From Glandiceps talaboti (Eukaryota > Hemichordata > Enteropneusta > Spengelidae), in assembly GCF_964340395.1 (NCBI RefSeq), contig NC_135560.1:4267998-4331997 (forward strand): a DNA stretch of 64,000 nucleotides, given 5' to 3'. The first letter of the stretch is position 1. Each line of letters opens with the position of its first letter. The notes beneath the pieces are model-generated. The model did not search any database. It was not told the DNA's origin and saw only the letters and a list, made by a program, of their open reading frames with translations. Below, in pieces: positions 26,919-41,800 of the stretch. A program made the position numbers and the translations under genes.

Positions 26919-28649
26919 AAGGCAGAATGGTGATTATCCAACCTATATTAAAATGGAATAATACTCCTTAGTAACGTTTGTAAACAAGTGACTTTGTTCT
27001 ATTGCAATGTATGATGGTAATAGAATAGAATAATTTGATGTTAGAATTGTGATTGTCCAACCTATATTAAAATGGAATAATACTCCTTAGTAACGTTTGT
27101 AAACAAGTGACTTTGTTCTATTGCAATGTATGATGGGAATAGAATAGAATAATTTGATGGTAGAGTGGTGATTGTTCAACCTATATTAAAATGGAATAAT
27201 GCTCCTTAGTAACATTTGTAAACAAGTGACTTTGTTCTATTGCAATGTATGATGGGAATAGAATAGAATAATTTGATGGTAGAATTGTGATTGTCCAACC
27301 TATATTGAAATGATATAATCCTTCTCATTGCTAACGTTTGTAAACAAGTGACTTTGTTCTATTGCAATGTATGATGTGAATTGAATAAAATAATTTGAAG
27401 GCAGAATGGTGATTATCCAACCTATATTAAAATGGAATAATACTCCTTAGTAACATTTGTAAACAAGTGACTTTGTTCTATTGCAATGTATGATGGGAAT
27501 AGAATAGAGTAATTTGAAGGCAGAATGGTGATTATCCAACCTATATCAAAATTGAATAATACTCCTTAGTAACGTTTGTAAACAAGTGACTTTCTACTAT
27601 GGCAGTGTACGATGGGAATAGAATAGAATAATTTGATGATAGAATGGTAATTGTCCAACCCGTATTGTAATGGAATAATCCTTCTCATTAGTAACATTTG
27701 TAAACAAGTGACTTTGTTCTATTGCAATGTATGATGGTAATAGAATAGAATAATTTGATGTTAGAATTGTGGTTGTCCAACCTATATTAAAATGGAATAA
27801 TACTCCTTAGTAACGTTTGTAAACAAGTGACTTTGTTCTATTGCAGTGTGTGATGGGAATAGAATAGAATAATTTGATGGTAGAAATGTGATTGTCCGCC
27901 CTATATTAAAATGGAATAATATTCCTTAGTAACATTTGTAAACAAGTGACTTTGTTCTACTGCAATGTATGATGGGAATAGAATAGAATAATTTGATGGT
28001 AGAATGGTAATTGTCCAACCCCTATTGTAATGGAATAATCCTTCTCATTAGTAACATTTGTAAACAATTGACATTGTTCTATTGCAATGTATGATGGTTA
28101 TAGAATATAATAATTTGATGGTAGAATTGTTATTGTCCAACCTATATTAAAATGGAATAATACTCCTTAGTAACATCTGTAAACAAGTGACTTTGTTCTA
28201 TTGCAATGTATGATGGGAATAGAATAGAATAATTTGATGGTAGAATGGTGATTGTCCAACCCCTATTGTAATGGAATAATCTTTCTCATTAGTAACATTT
28301 GTAAACAAGTGACTTTGTTCTATTTCAATGTATGATGGGAATAGAATAGAATAATTTGATGGTAGAGTGGTGATTGTTCAACCTATATTAAAATGGAATA
28401 ATGCTCCTTAGTAACATTTGTAAACAAGTGACTTTGATCGATTGCAGTGTATGATGGGAATAGAATAGAATGATTTGATGGTAGAATGGTGATTGTCCAA
28501 ACCCTATTGTAATGGAATAATCCTTCTCATTAGTAACATTTGTAGACAAGTGACTTTGTTCTATTGCAATGTATGATGGGAATAGAATAGAATAATTTGA
28601 TGTTAGAATGGTGATTGTTCAAACTATATTAAAATGGAATATTACTCCT

Positions 28650-30125
28650 TAGTAACATTTGTAAACAAGTGACTTTGTTCTATTGCAATGTATGATGGGA
28701 ATAGAATAGAATAATTTGATGGTAGAGTGGTGATTGTCCAACCTATATTAAAATGGAATAATACTCCTTAGTAACATCTGTAAACAAGTAACTTTGTTCT
28801 ATTGCAATGTATGATGATAATAGAATAGAATGATTTGATGGTAGAATTGTTATTGTCCAACCTATATTAAAATGGAATAATACTCCTTAGTAACATCTGT
28901 AAACAAGTGACTTTGTTCTATTGCAATGTATGATGGGAATAGAATAGAATAATTTGATGGTAGAATGGTGATTGTCCAACCCCTATTGTAATGGAATAAT
29001 CTTTCTCATTAGTAACATTTGTAAACAAGTGACTTTGTTCTATTTCAATGTATGATGGGAATAGAATAGAATAATTTGATATTAGAATGGTGATTGTTCA
29101 ACCTATATTAAAATGGAATAATGCTCCTTAGTAACATTTGTAAACAAGTGACTTTGTTCTTTTGCAATGTATGATGGGAATAGAATAGAATAATTTGATG
29201 TTAGAATTGTGATTGTCCAACCTATATTAAAATGTTATAATACTCCTCAGTAACGTTTGTAAACAAGTGATTTTGTTCTATTGTGGTGTGTGATAGGAAT
29301 AGAATAGAATATTTTGATGATAGAATGGTGATTGTCCAACCCCTATTGTAATGGAATAATCTTTCTGCTTAGTAACATTTGTAAACAAGTGACTTTGTTC
29401 TATTGCAATGTATGATGGGAATAGAATAGAATAATTTGATGGTAGAGTGGTGATTGTCCAACCTATATTAAAATGGAATAATACTCCTTAGTAACATCTG
29501 TAAACAAGTAACTTTGTTCTATTGCAATGTATGATGATAATAGAATAGAATGATTTGATGGTAGAATTGTTATTGTCCAACCTATATTAAAATGGAATAA
29601 TACTCCTTAGTAACATCTGTAAACAAGTGACTTTGTTCTATTGCAATGTATGATGGGAATAGAATAGAATAATTTGATGGTAGAATGGTGATTGTCCAAC
29701 CCCTATTGTAATGGAATAATCTTTCTCATTAGTAACATTTGTAAACAAGTGACTTTGTTCTATTTCAATGTATGATGGGAATAGAATAGAATAATTTGAT
29801 ATTAGAATGGTGATTGTTCAACCTATATTAAAATGGAATAATGCTCCTTAGTAACATTTGTAAACAAGTGACTTTGTTCTATTGCAATGTATGATGGGAA
29901 TAGAATAGAATAATTTGATGTTAGAATTGTGATTGTCCAACCTATATTAAAATGTTATAATACTCCTCAGTAACGTTTGTAAACAAGTGATTTTGTTCTA
30001 TTGTGGTGTGTCATAGGAATAGAATAGAATATTTTGATGATAGAATGGTGATTGTCCAACCCCTATTGTAATGGAATAATCTTTCTGCTTAGTAACATTT
30101 GTAAACAAGTGACTTTGTTCTATTG
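28650..30125 (+). repeat. Tandem higher-order duplication, period exactly 720 bp
   Basis: Line-by-line comparison of 28,681-29,400 with 29,401-30,120 shows agreement except for very few bases (29161 T versus 29881 A, 29292 G versus 30012 C). Six units were duplicated as one block. Confidence 0.93.
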
Positions 30126-31699
30126 CAGTGTATGATGGGAATAGAATAGAATAATTTGATGGTAGAATGGTGATTGTCCAACCAATATTGTAATGGAATA
30201 ATCCCTCTCATTAGTAACATTTGTAAACAAGTGACTTTGTTCTATTGCAATGTATGATGGGAATAGAATAGAATAATTTGATGGTATAATGGTGATTGTT
30301 CAACCTATATTAAAATGGAATAATACTCCTTAGTAACGTTTGTAAACAAGTGACTTTGTTCTACTGCGGTGTGATGGGAATACAATAGAATTATTTAATG
30401 TTAGAATTGTGTTTGTCCAACCTATATTAAAATGGAATAATACTCCTTAGTAACATTTGTAAACAAGTGACTTTGTTCATTTGTAATGAATGATGGGAAT
30501 AGAATAGAATAATTTGAAGGCAGAATGGTGATTACCCAAACTATATTAAAATGGAATAATACTCCTTAGTAACATTTGTAAACAAGTGACTTTGTTCTAT
30601 TGCAATACATGATTGGAATAGAATAGAATAATTTGATGGCAGAATGGTAATTGTCCAACCCCTATTGTAATGGAATAATCCTTCTCATTAGTAACATTTG
30701 TAAACAAGTGACTTTGTTCTATTGCAATGTATAATGGGAATAGAATATAATAATTTGATGTTAGAATTTTGATTGTCCAACCTATATTAAAATGGAATAA
30801 TATTCCTTAGTAACATTTGTAAACAACTAACTTTGTTCTATTGCAATGTATGATGGGAATAGAATAGAATAATTTGATGTTAGAATTTTGATTGTCCAAC
30901 CTATATTAAAATGGAATAATACTCCTTAGTAACGTTTTTAATAAAGTGACTTTCTACTATTGCAATGTATAATGGGAATAGAATATAATAATTTGATGTT
31001 AGAATGGTGATTGTCCAACCCCTATTGTAATGGAATAATCCTTCTCATTAGTAACATTTGTAAACAAGTGACTTTGTTCTATTGCAATGTATGATGGAAA
31101 TAGAATAGAATAATTTGAAGGCAGAATGGTGATTATCCAACCTATATTAAAATGGAATAATACTCCTTAGTAACATTTGTAAACAAGTGACTTTGTTCAT
31201 TTGTAATGAATGATGGGAATAGAATAGAATAATTTGAAGGCAGAATGGTGATTACCCTACCTATATTAAAATGGATTAATACTCCTTAGTAACATTTGTA
31301 AACAAGTGACTTTGTTCTATGCAATGTATGATTGGAATAGAATAGAATAATTTGATGGCAGAATGGTAATTGTCCAACCCCTATTGTAATGGAATAATCC
31401 TTCTCATTAGTAACATTTGTAAACAAGTGACTTTGTTCTATTGCAATGTATAATGGGAATAGAATTAAATAATTTGATGGTAGAATTGTGATTGTCCAAC
31501 CTATATTAAAATGGAATAATATTCCTTAGTAACATTTGTAAACAACTAACTTTGTTCTATTGCAATGTATGATGGGAATAGAATAGAATAATTTGAAGGC
31601 AGAATGGTGAATATCCAACCTATATTAAAATGGAATAATACTCCTTAGTAACATTTGTAAACAAGTGACTTTGTTCTATTGCAATGTATGATGGGAATA

Positions 31700-34600
31700 G
31701 AATAGAATAATTTGAAGGTAGAATGGTGATTATCCAACCTATATTAAAATGGAATAATACTCCTTAGTAACGTTTTTAATAAAGTGACTTTCTACTATTG
31801 CAATGTATGATGGGAATAGAATAGAATAATTTGATGTTAGAATGGTGATTGTCCAACCCCTATTGTAATGGAATAATCCTTCTCATTAGTAACATTTGTA
31901 AACAAGTGACTTTGTTCTATTGCAATGTATGATGGAAATAGAATAGAATAATTTGAAGGCAGAATGGTGATTATCCAACCTATATTAAAATGGAATAATA
32001 CTCCTTAGTAACATTTGTAAACAAGTGACTTTGTTCTATTGCAATGTATGATGGGAATAGAATAGAATAATTTGATGGCAGAATGGTGATTACCCAACCT
32101 ATATTAAAATGGATTAATACTCCTTAGTAACATTTGTAAACAAGTGACTTTGTTCTATTGCAATGTATGATTGGAATAGAATAGAATAATTTGATGGTAG
32201 AGTGGTGATTATCCAACCTATATTAAAATGGAATAATACTCCTTAGTAACATTTGTAAACAAGTGACTTTGTTCTATTGCAATACATGATTGGAATAGAA
32301 TAGAATAATTTGATGGCAGAATGGTAATTGTCCAACCCCAATTGTAATGGAATAATCCTTCTCATTAGTAACATTTGTAAACAAGTGACTTTGTTCTATT
32401 GCAATGTATAATGGGAATAGAATAGAATAATTTGATGGTAGAATTGTGATTGTCCAACCTATATTAAAAAGGAATAATACTCCTTAGTAACATTTGTAAA
32501 CAAGTGACTTTGTTTTATTGCAGTGCATGATGGCAATACAATAGAATTATTTAATGTTAGAGTTGTGATTGTCCAACCTATATTAAAATGGAATAATATT
32601 CCTTAGTAACATTTGTAATCAACTAACTTTGTTCTATTGCAATGTATGATGGGAATAGAATAGAATAATTTGAAGGCAGAATGGTGATTATCCAAACTAT
32701 ATTAAAATGGAATAATACTCCTTAGTAACATTTGTAAACAAGTGACTTTGTTCTATTGCAATGTATGATGGGAATAGAATAGAATAATTTGAAGGCAGAA
32801 TGGTGATTATCCAACCTATATTAAAATGGAATAATACTCCTTAGTAACATTTGTAAACAAGTGACTTTGTTCTATTGCAATGTATGATGGGAATAGAATA
32901 GAATAATTTGATGTTAGAATTGTGATTGTCCAACCTATATTAAAATGGAATAATACTCCTTAGTAACGTTTGTAAACAAGTGACTTTGTTCTACTGCAAT
33001 GTATGATGGGAATTGCATAGAATAATTTGATGGAATAATACTCCTTATTAACGTTTGTAAACAAGTGACTTTGTTCTATTGCAGTGTGTGATGGGAATAG
33101 AATAGAATAATTTGATGGTAGAAATGTGATTGTCCACCCTATATTAAAATGGAATAATATTCCTTAGTAACATTTGTAAACAAGTGACTTTGTTCTACTG
33201 CAATGTATGATGGGAATTGCATAGAATAATTTGATGGAATAATACTCCTTAGTAACGTTTGTAAACAAGAAACTTTGTTCTATTGCACTGTGTGATTGGA
33301 ATAGAATAAAATCATTTGATGTTAGAATTGTGATTGTTCAACCTATGTTAAAATGTTATAATACTCCTCAGTAACGTTTGTAAACAAGTGACTTTGTTCT
33401 ATTGTGGTGGGTGATAGGAATAGAATAGAATATTTTGATGGTAGAATGGTGATTGTCCAACCACTATTGTAATGGAATAATCTTTCTCCTTAGTAACATT
33501 TGTAAACAAGTGACTTTGTTCTATTGCAGTGTATGATGGGAATAGAATAGGATAATTTGATGGTAGAATGGTGATTGTCCAACCCCTATTGTAATGGAAT
33601 AATCCTTCTCATTAGTAACATTTGTAAACAAGTGACTTTGTTCTATTGCAATGTATGATGGGAATAGAATAGAATAATTTGAAGGCAGAATGGAGATTAT
33701 CCAACCTATATTAAAATGGAATAATACTCCTTAGTAACGTTTGTAAACAAGTGACTTTGTTCTATTGCGGTATATGATGGGAATAGAATAGAATGATTTG
33801 AAGGTAGAATGGTGATTATCCAACCTATATTAAAATGGAATAATACTCCTTAGTAACGTTTTTAATAAAGTGACTTTCTACTATTGCAATGTATGATGGG
33901 AATAGAATAGAATAATTTGATGTTAGAATGGTGATTGTCCAACCCCTATTGTAATGGAATAATCCTTCTCATTAGTAACATTTGTAAACAAGTGACTTTG
34001 TTCTATTGCAATGTATGATGGAAATAGAATAGAATAATTTGAAGGCAGAATGGTGATTATCCAACCTATATTAAAATGGAATAATACTCCTTAGTAACAT
34101 TTGTAAACAAGTGACTTTGTTCTATTGCAATGTATGATGGGAATAGAATAGAATAATTTGATGGCAGAATGGTGATTACCCAACCTATATTAAAATGGAT
34201 TAATACTCCTTAGTAACATTTGTAAACAAGTGACTTTGTTCTATTGCAATGTATGATTGGAATAGAATAGAATAATTTGATGGTAGAGTGGTGATTATCC
34301 AACCTATATTAAAATGGAATAATACTCCTTAGTAACATTTGTAAACAAGTGACTTTGTTCTATTGCAATACATGATTGGAATAGAATAGAATAATTTGAT
34401 GGCAGAATGGTAATTGTCCAACCCCAATTGTAATGGAATAATCCTTCTCATTAGTAACATTTGTAAACAAGTGACTTTGTTCTATTGCAATGTATAATGG
34501 GAATAGAATAGAATAATTTGATGGTAGAATTGTGATTGTCCAACCTATATTAAAAAGGAATAATACTCCTTAGTAACATTTGTAAACAAGTGACTTTGTT

Positions 34601-37600
34601 TTATTGCAGTGCATGATGGCAATACAATAGAATTATTTAATGTTAGAGTTGTGATTGTCCAACCTATATTAAAATGGAATAATATTCCTTAGTAACATTT
34701 GTAATCAACTAACTTTGTTCTATTGCAATGTATGATGGGAATAGAATAGAATAATTTGAAGGCAGAATGGTGATTATCCAAACTATATTAAAATGGAATA
34801 ATACTCCTTAGTAACATTTGTAAACAAGTGACTTTGTTCTATTGCAATGTATGATGGGAATAGAATAGAATAATTTGAAGGCAGAATGGTGATTATCCAA
34901 CCTATATTAAAATGGAATAATACTCCTTAGTAACATTTGTAAACAAGTGACTTTGTTCTATTGCAATGTATGATGGGAATAGAATAGAATAATTTGATGT
35001 TAGAATTGTGATTGTCCAACCTATATTAAAATGGAATAATACTCCTTAGTAACGTTTGTAAACAAGTGACTTTGTTCTACTGCAATGTATGATGGGAATT
35101 GCATAGAATAATTTGATGGAATAATACTCCTTATTAACGTTTGTAAACAAGTGACTTTGTTCTATTGCAGTGTGTGATGGGAATAGAATAGAATAATTTG
35201 ATGGTAGAAATGTGATTGTCCACCCTATATTAAAATGGAATAATATTCCTTAGTAACATTTTTAAACAAGTGACTTTGTTCTACTGCAATGTATGATGGG
35301 AATTGCATAGAATAATTTGATGGAATAATACTCCTTAGTAACGTTTGTAAACAAGAAACTTTGTTCTATTGCACTGTGTGATTGGAATAGAATAAAATCA
35401 TTTGATGTTAGAATTGTGATTGTTCAACCTATGTTAAAATGTTATAATACTCCTCAGTAACGTTTGTAAACAAGTGACTTTGTTCTATTGTGGTGGGTGA
35501 TAGGAATAGAATAGAATATTTTGATGGTAGAATGGTGATTGTCCAACCACTATTGTAATGGAATAATCTTTCTCCTTAGTAACATTTGTAAACAAGTGAC
35601 TTTGTTCTATTGCAGTGTATGATGGGAATAGAATAGGATAATTTGATGGTAGAATGGTGATTGTCCAACCCCTATTGTAATGGAATAATCCTTCTCATTA
35701 GTAACATTTGTAAACAAGTGACTTTGTTCTATTGCAATGTATGATGGGAATAGAATAGAATAATTTGAAGGCAGAATGGAGATTATCCAACCTATATTAA
35801 AATGGAATAATACTCCTTAGTAACGTTTGTAAACAAGTGACTTTGTTCTATTGCGGTATATGATGGGAATAGAATAGAATGATTTGATGGTAGAATTGTG
35901 ATTGTCCAACCTATATTAAAATGGAATAATATTCCTTAGTAACATTTGTAAACAACTAACTTTGTTCTATTGCAATGTATGATGGGAATAGAATAGAATA
36001 ATTTGAAGGTAGAATGGTGATTGTCCAACCTATATTAAAATGGAATAATACTCCTTAATAACGTTTTTAATAAAGTGACTTTCACTATTGCAATGTATAA
36101 TGGGAATAGAATAGAATAATGTGATGTTAGAATGGTGATTGTCCAACCCCTATTGTAATGGAATAATCCTTCTCATTAGTAACATTTGTAAACAAGTGAC
36201 TTTGTTCTATTGCAATGTATGATGGAAATAGAATAGAATAATTTGAAGGCAGAATGGTGATTATCCAACCTATATTAAAATGGAATAATACTCCTTAGTA
36301 ACATTTGTAAACAAGTGACTTTGTTCTATTGCAATGTATGATGGGAATAGAATAGAATAATTTGATGGCAGAATGGTGATTACCCAACCTATATTAAAAT
36401 GGATTAATACTCCTTAGTAACATTTGTAAACAAGTGACTTTGTTCTATTGCAATGTATGATTGGAATAGAATAGAATAATTTGATGGTAGAGTGGTGATT
36501 ATCCAACCTATATTAAAATGGAATAATACTCCTTAGTAACAATTGTAAACAAGTGACTTTGTTCTATTGCAATACATGATTGGAATAGAATAGAATAATT
36601 TGATGGCAGAATGGTAATTGTCCAACCCCAATTGTAATGGAATAATCCTTCTCATTAGTAACATTTGTAAACAAGTGACTTTGTTCTATTGCAATGTATA
36701 ATGGGAATAGAATAGAATAATTTGATGGTAGAATTGTGATTGTCCAACCTATATTAAAAAGGAATAATACTCCTTAGTAACATTTGTAAACAAGTGACTT
36801 TGTTCTATTGCAATGTATGATGGGAATAGAATAGAATAATTTGAAGGCAGAATGGTGATTATCCAAACTATATTAAAATGGAATAATACTCCTTAGTAAC
36901 ATTTGTAAACAAGTGACTTTGTTCTATTGCAATGTATGATGGGAATAGAATAGAATAATTTGAAGGCAGAATGGTGATTATCCAACCTATATTAAAATGG
37001 AATAATACTCCTTAGTAACATTTGTAAACAAGTGACTTTGTTCTATTGCAATGTATGATGGGAATAGAATAGAATAATTTGATGTTAGAATTGTGATTGT
37101 CCAACCTATATTAAAATGGAATAATACTCCTTAGTAACGTTTGTAAACAAGTGACTTTGTTCTACTGCAATGTATGATGGGAATTGCATAGAATAATTTG
37201 ATGGAATAATACTCCTTATTAACGTTTGTAAACAAGTGACTTTGTTCTATTGCAGTGTGTGATGGGAATAGAATAGAATAATTTGATGGTAGAAATGTGA
37301 TTGTCCACCCTATATTAAAATGGAATAATATTCCTTAGTAACATTTGTAAACAAGTGACTTTGTTCTACTGCAATGTATGATGGGAATTGCATAGAATAA
37401 TTTGATGGAATAATACTCCTTAGTAACGTTTGTAAACAAGAAACTTTGTTCTATTGCACTGTGTGATTGGAATAGAATAAAATCATTTGATGTTAGAATT
37501 GTGATTGTTCAACCTATGTTAAAATGTTATAATACTCCTCAGTAACGTTTGTAAACAAGTGACTTTGTTCTATTGTGGTGGGTGATAGGAATAGAATAGA

Positions 37601-37930
37601 ATATTTTGATGGTAGAATGGTGATTGTCCAACCACTATTGTAATGGAATAATCTTTCTCCTTAGTAACATTTGTAAACAAGTGACTTTGTTCTATTGCAG
37701 TGTATGATGGGAATAGAATAGGATAATTTGATGGTAGAATGGTGATTGTCCAACCCCTATTGTAATGGAATAATCCTTCTCATTAGTAACATTTGTAAAC
37801 AAGTGACTTTGTTCTATTGCAATGTATGATGGGAATAGAATAGAATAATTTGAAGGCAGAATGGAGATTATCCAACCTATATTAAAATGGAATAATACTC
37901 CTTAGTAACGTTTGTAAACAAGTGACTTTG
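31700..37930 (+). repeat. Higher-order repeat of about 2085-2086 bp, three tandem copies
   Basis: Landmarks recur at this spacing: GGAATTGCATAG at 33010, 35096 and 37181, and the GAAGGCAGAATGGAG variant at 33681, 35767 and 37852. Copies differ by single bases and by loss or gain of individual units. For example, the TTTTATTGCAGTGCATG unit at about 32,511 and 34,597 is absent from the third copy. Confidence 0.9.
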
Positions 37931-38879
37931 TTCTATTGCGGTATATGATGGGAATAGAATAGAATGATTTGAAGGTAGAATGGTGATTATCCAACCTATA
38001 TTAAAATGGAATAATACTCCTTAGTAACATTTGTAAACAAGTGACTTTGTTCTATTACAATGTATGATGGGAATAGAATAGAATAATTTGAAGGTAGAAT
38101 GGTGATTATCCAACCTATATTAAAATGGAATAATACTCCTTAATAACGTTTTTAATAAAGTGACTTTCACTATTGCAATGTATAATGGGAATAGAATAGA
38201 ATAATTTGATGTTAGAATGGTGATTGTCCAACCCCTATTGTAATGGAATAATCCTTCTCATTAGTAACATTTGTAAACAAGTGACTTTGTTCTATTGCAA
38301 TGTATGATGGAAATAGAATAGAATAATTTGAAGGCAGAATGGTGATTATCCAACCTATATTAAAATGGAATAATACTCCTTAGTAACATTTGTAAACAAG
38401 TGACTTTGTTCTATTGCAATGTATGATGGGAATAGAATAGAATAATTTGATGGCAGAATGGTGATTACCCAACCTATATTAAAATGGATTAATACTCCTA
38501 AGTAACATTTGTAAACAAGTGACTTTGTTCTATTGCAATGTATGATTGGAATAGAATAGAATAATTTGATGGTAGAGTGGTGATTATCCAACCTATATTA
38601 AAATGGAATAATACTCCTTAGTAACATTTGTAAACAAGTGACTTTGTTCTATTGCAATACATTATTGGAATAGAATAGAATAATTTGATGGCTGAATGGT
38701 AATTGTCCAACCCCAATTGTAATGGAATAATCCTTCTCATTAGTAACATTTGTAAACAAATGACTTTGTTCTATTGCAATGTATAATGGGAATAGAATAT
38801 AATAATTTGATGGTAGAATTGTGATTGTCCAACCTATATTAAAAAGGAATAATACTCCTTAGTAACATTTGTAAACAAG

Positions 38880-41800
38880 TGACTTTGTTTTATTGCAGTG
38901 CATGATGGCAATACAATAGAATTATTTAATGTTAGAGTTGTGATTGTCCAACCTATATTAAAATGGAATAATATTCCTTAGTAACATTTGTAATCAACTA
39001 ACTTTGTTCTATTGCAATGTATGATGGGAATAGAATAGAATAATTTGAAGGCAGAATGGTGATTATCCAAACTATATTAAAATGGAATAATACTCCTTAG
39101 TAACATTTGTAAACAAGTGACTTTGTTCATTTGTAATGAATGATGGGAATAGAATAGAATAATTTGAAGGCAGAATGGTGATTACCCTACCTATATTAAA
39201 ATGGATTAATACTCCTTAGTAACATTTGTAAACAAGTGACTTTGTTCTATGCAAAGTATGATTGGAATAGAATAGAATAATTTGATGGCAGAATGGTAAT
39301 TGTCCAACCCCTATTGTAATGGAATAATCCTTCTCATTAGTAACATTTGTAAACAAGTGACTTTGTTCTATTGCAATGTATAATGGGAATAGAATTAAAT
39401 AATTTGATGGTAGAATTGTGATTGTCCAACCTATATTAAAATGGAATAATATTACTTAGTAACATTTGTAAACAACTAACTTTGTTCTATTGCAATGTAT
39501 GATGGGAATAGAATAGAATAATTTGAAGGCAGAATGGTGATTATCCAACCTATATTAAAATGGAATAATACTCATTAGTAACATTTGTAAACAAGTGACT
39601 TTGTTCTATTGCAATGTATGATGGGAATAGAATAGAATAATTTGAAGGTAGAATGGTGATTATCCAACCTATATTAAAATGGAATAATACTCCTTAGTAA
39701 CGTTTTTAATAAAGTGACTTTCTACTATTGCAGTGTATGATGGGAATAGAATAGAATAATTTGATGTTAGAATGGTGATTGTCCAACCCCTATTGTAATG
39801 GAATAATCCTTCTCATTAGTAACATTTGTAAACAAGTGACTTTGTTCTATTGCAATGTATGATGGAAATAGAATAGAATAATTTGAAGGCAGAATGGTGA
39901 TTATCCAACCTATATTAAAATGGAATAATACTCCTTAGTAACATTTGTAAACAAGTGACTTTGTTCTATTGCAATGTATGATGGGAATAGAATAGAATAA
40001 TTTGATGGCAGAATGGTGATTACCCAACCTATATTAAAATGGATTAATACTCCTTAGTAACATTTGTAAACAAGTGACTTTGTTCTATTGCAATGTATGA
40101 TTGGAATAGAATAGAATAATTTGATGGTAGAGTGGTGATTATCCAACCTATATTAAAATGGAATAATACTCCTTAGTATCATTTGTAAACAAGTGACTTT
40201 GTTCTATTGCAATACATGATTGGAATAGAATAGAATAATTTGATGGCAGAATGGTAATTGTCCAACCCCAATTGTAATGGAATAATCCTTCTCATTAGTA
40301 ACATTTGTAAACAAGTGACTTTGTTCTATTGCAATGTATAATGGGAATAGAATATAATAATTTGATGGTAGAATTGTGATTGTCCAACCTATATTAAAAA
40401 GGAATAATACTCCTTAGTAACATTTGTAAACAAGTGACTTTGTTTTATTGCAGTGCATGATGGCAATACAATAGAATTATTTAATGTTAGAGTTGTGATT
40501 GTCCAACCTATATTAAAATGGAATAATATTCCTTAGTAACATTTGTAATCAACTAACTTTGTTCTATTGCAATGTATGATGGGAATAGAATAGAATAATT
40601 TGAAGGCAGAATGGTGATTATCCAAACTATATTAAAATGGAATAATATTCCTTAGTAACATTTGTAAACAAGTGACTTTGTTCTATTGCAATGTATGATA
40701 GGAATAGAATAGAATAATTTGAAGGCAGAATGGTGATTATCCAACCTATATTAAAATGGAATAATACTCCTTAGTAACATTTGTAAACAAGTGACTTTGT
40801 TCTATTGCAATGTATGATGGGAATAGAATAGAATAATTTGATGTTAGAATTGTGATTGTCCAACCTATATTAAAATGGAATAATACTCCTTAGTAACGTT
40901 TGTAAACAAGTGACTTTGTTCTACTGCAATGTATGATGGGAATTGCATAGAATAATTTGATGGAATAATACTCCTTATTAACGTCTGTAAACAAGTGACT
41001 TTATTCTATTGCAGTTTGTGATGGGAATAGAATAGAATAATTTGATGGTAGAAATGTGATTGTCCACCCTATATTAAAATGGAATAATATTCCTTAGTAA
41101 CATTTGTAAACAAGTGACTTTGTTCTACTGCAATGTATGATGGGAATTGCATAGAATAATTTGATGGAATAATACTCCTTAGTAACGTTTGTAAACAAGA
41201 AACTTTGTTCTATTGCACTGTGTGATTGGAATAGAATAAAATCATTTGATGTTAGAATTGTGATTGTTCAACCTATGTTAAAATGTTATAATACTCCTCA
41301 GTAACGTTTGTAAACAAGTGACTTTGTTCTATTGTGGTGGGTGATAGGAATAGAATAGAATATTTTGATGGTAGAATGGTGATTGTCCAACCACTATTGT
41401 AATGGAATAATCTTTCTCCTTAGTAACATTTGTAAACAAGTGACTTTGTTCTATTGCAGTGTATGATGGGAATAGAATAGGATAATTTGATGGTAGAATG
41501 GTGATTGTCCAACCCCTATTGTAATGGAATAATCCTTCTCATTAGTAACATTTGTAAACAAGTGACTTTGTTCTATTGCAATGTATGATGGGAATAGAAT
41601 AGAATAATTTGAAGGCAGAATGGAGATTATCCAACCTATATTAAAATGGAATAATACTCCTTAGTAACGTTTGTAAACAAGTGACTTTGTTCTATTGCGG
41701 TATATGATGGGAATAGAATAGAATGATTTGATGGTAGAATTGTGATTGTCCAACCTATATTAAAATGGAATAATATTCCTTAGTAACATTTGTAAACAAC

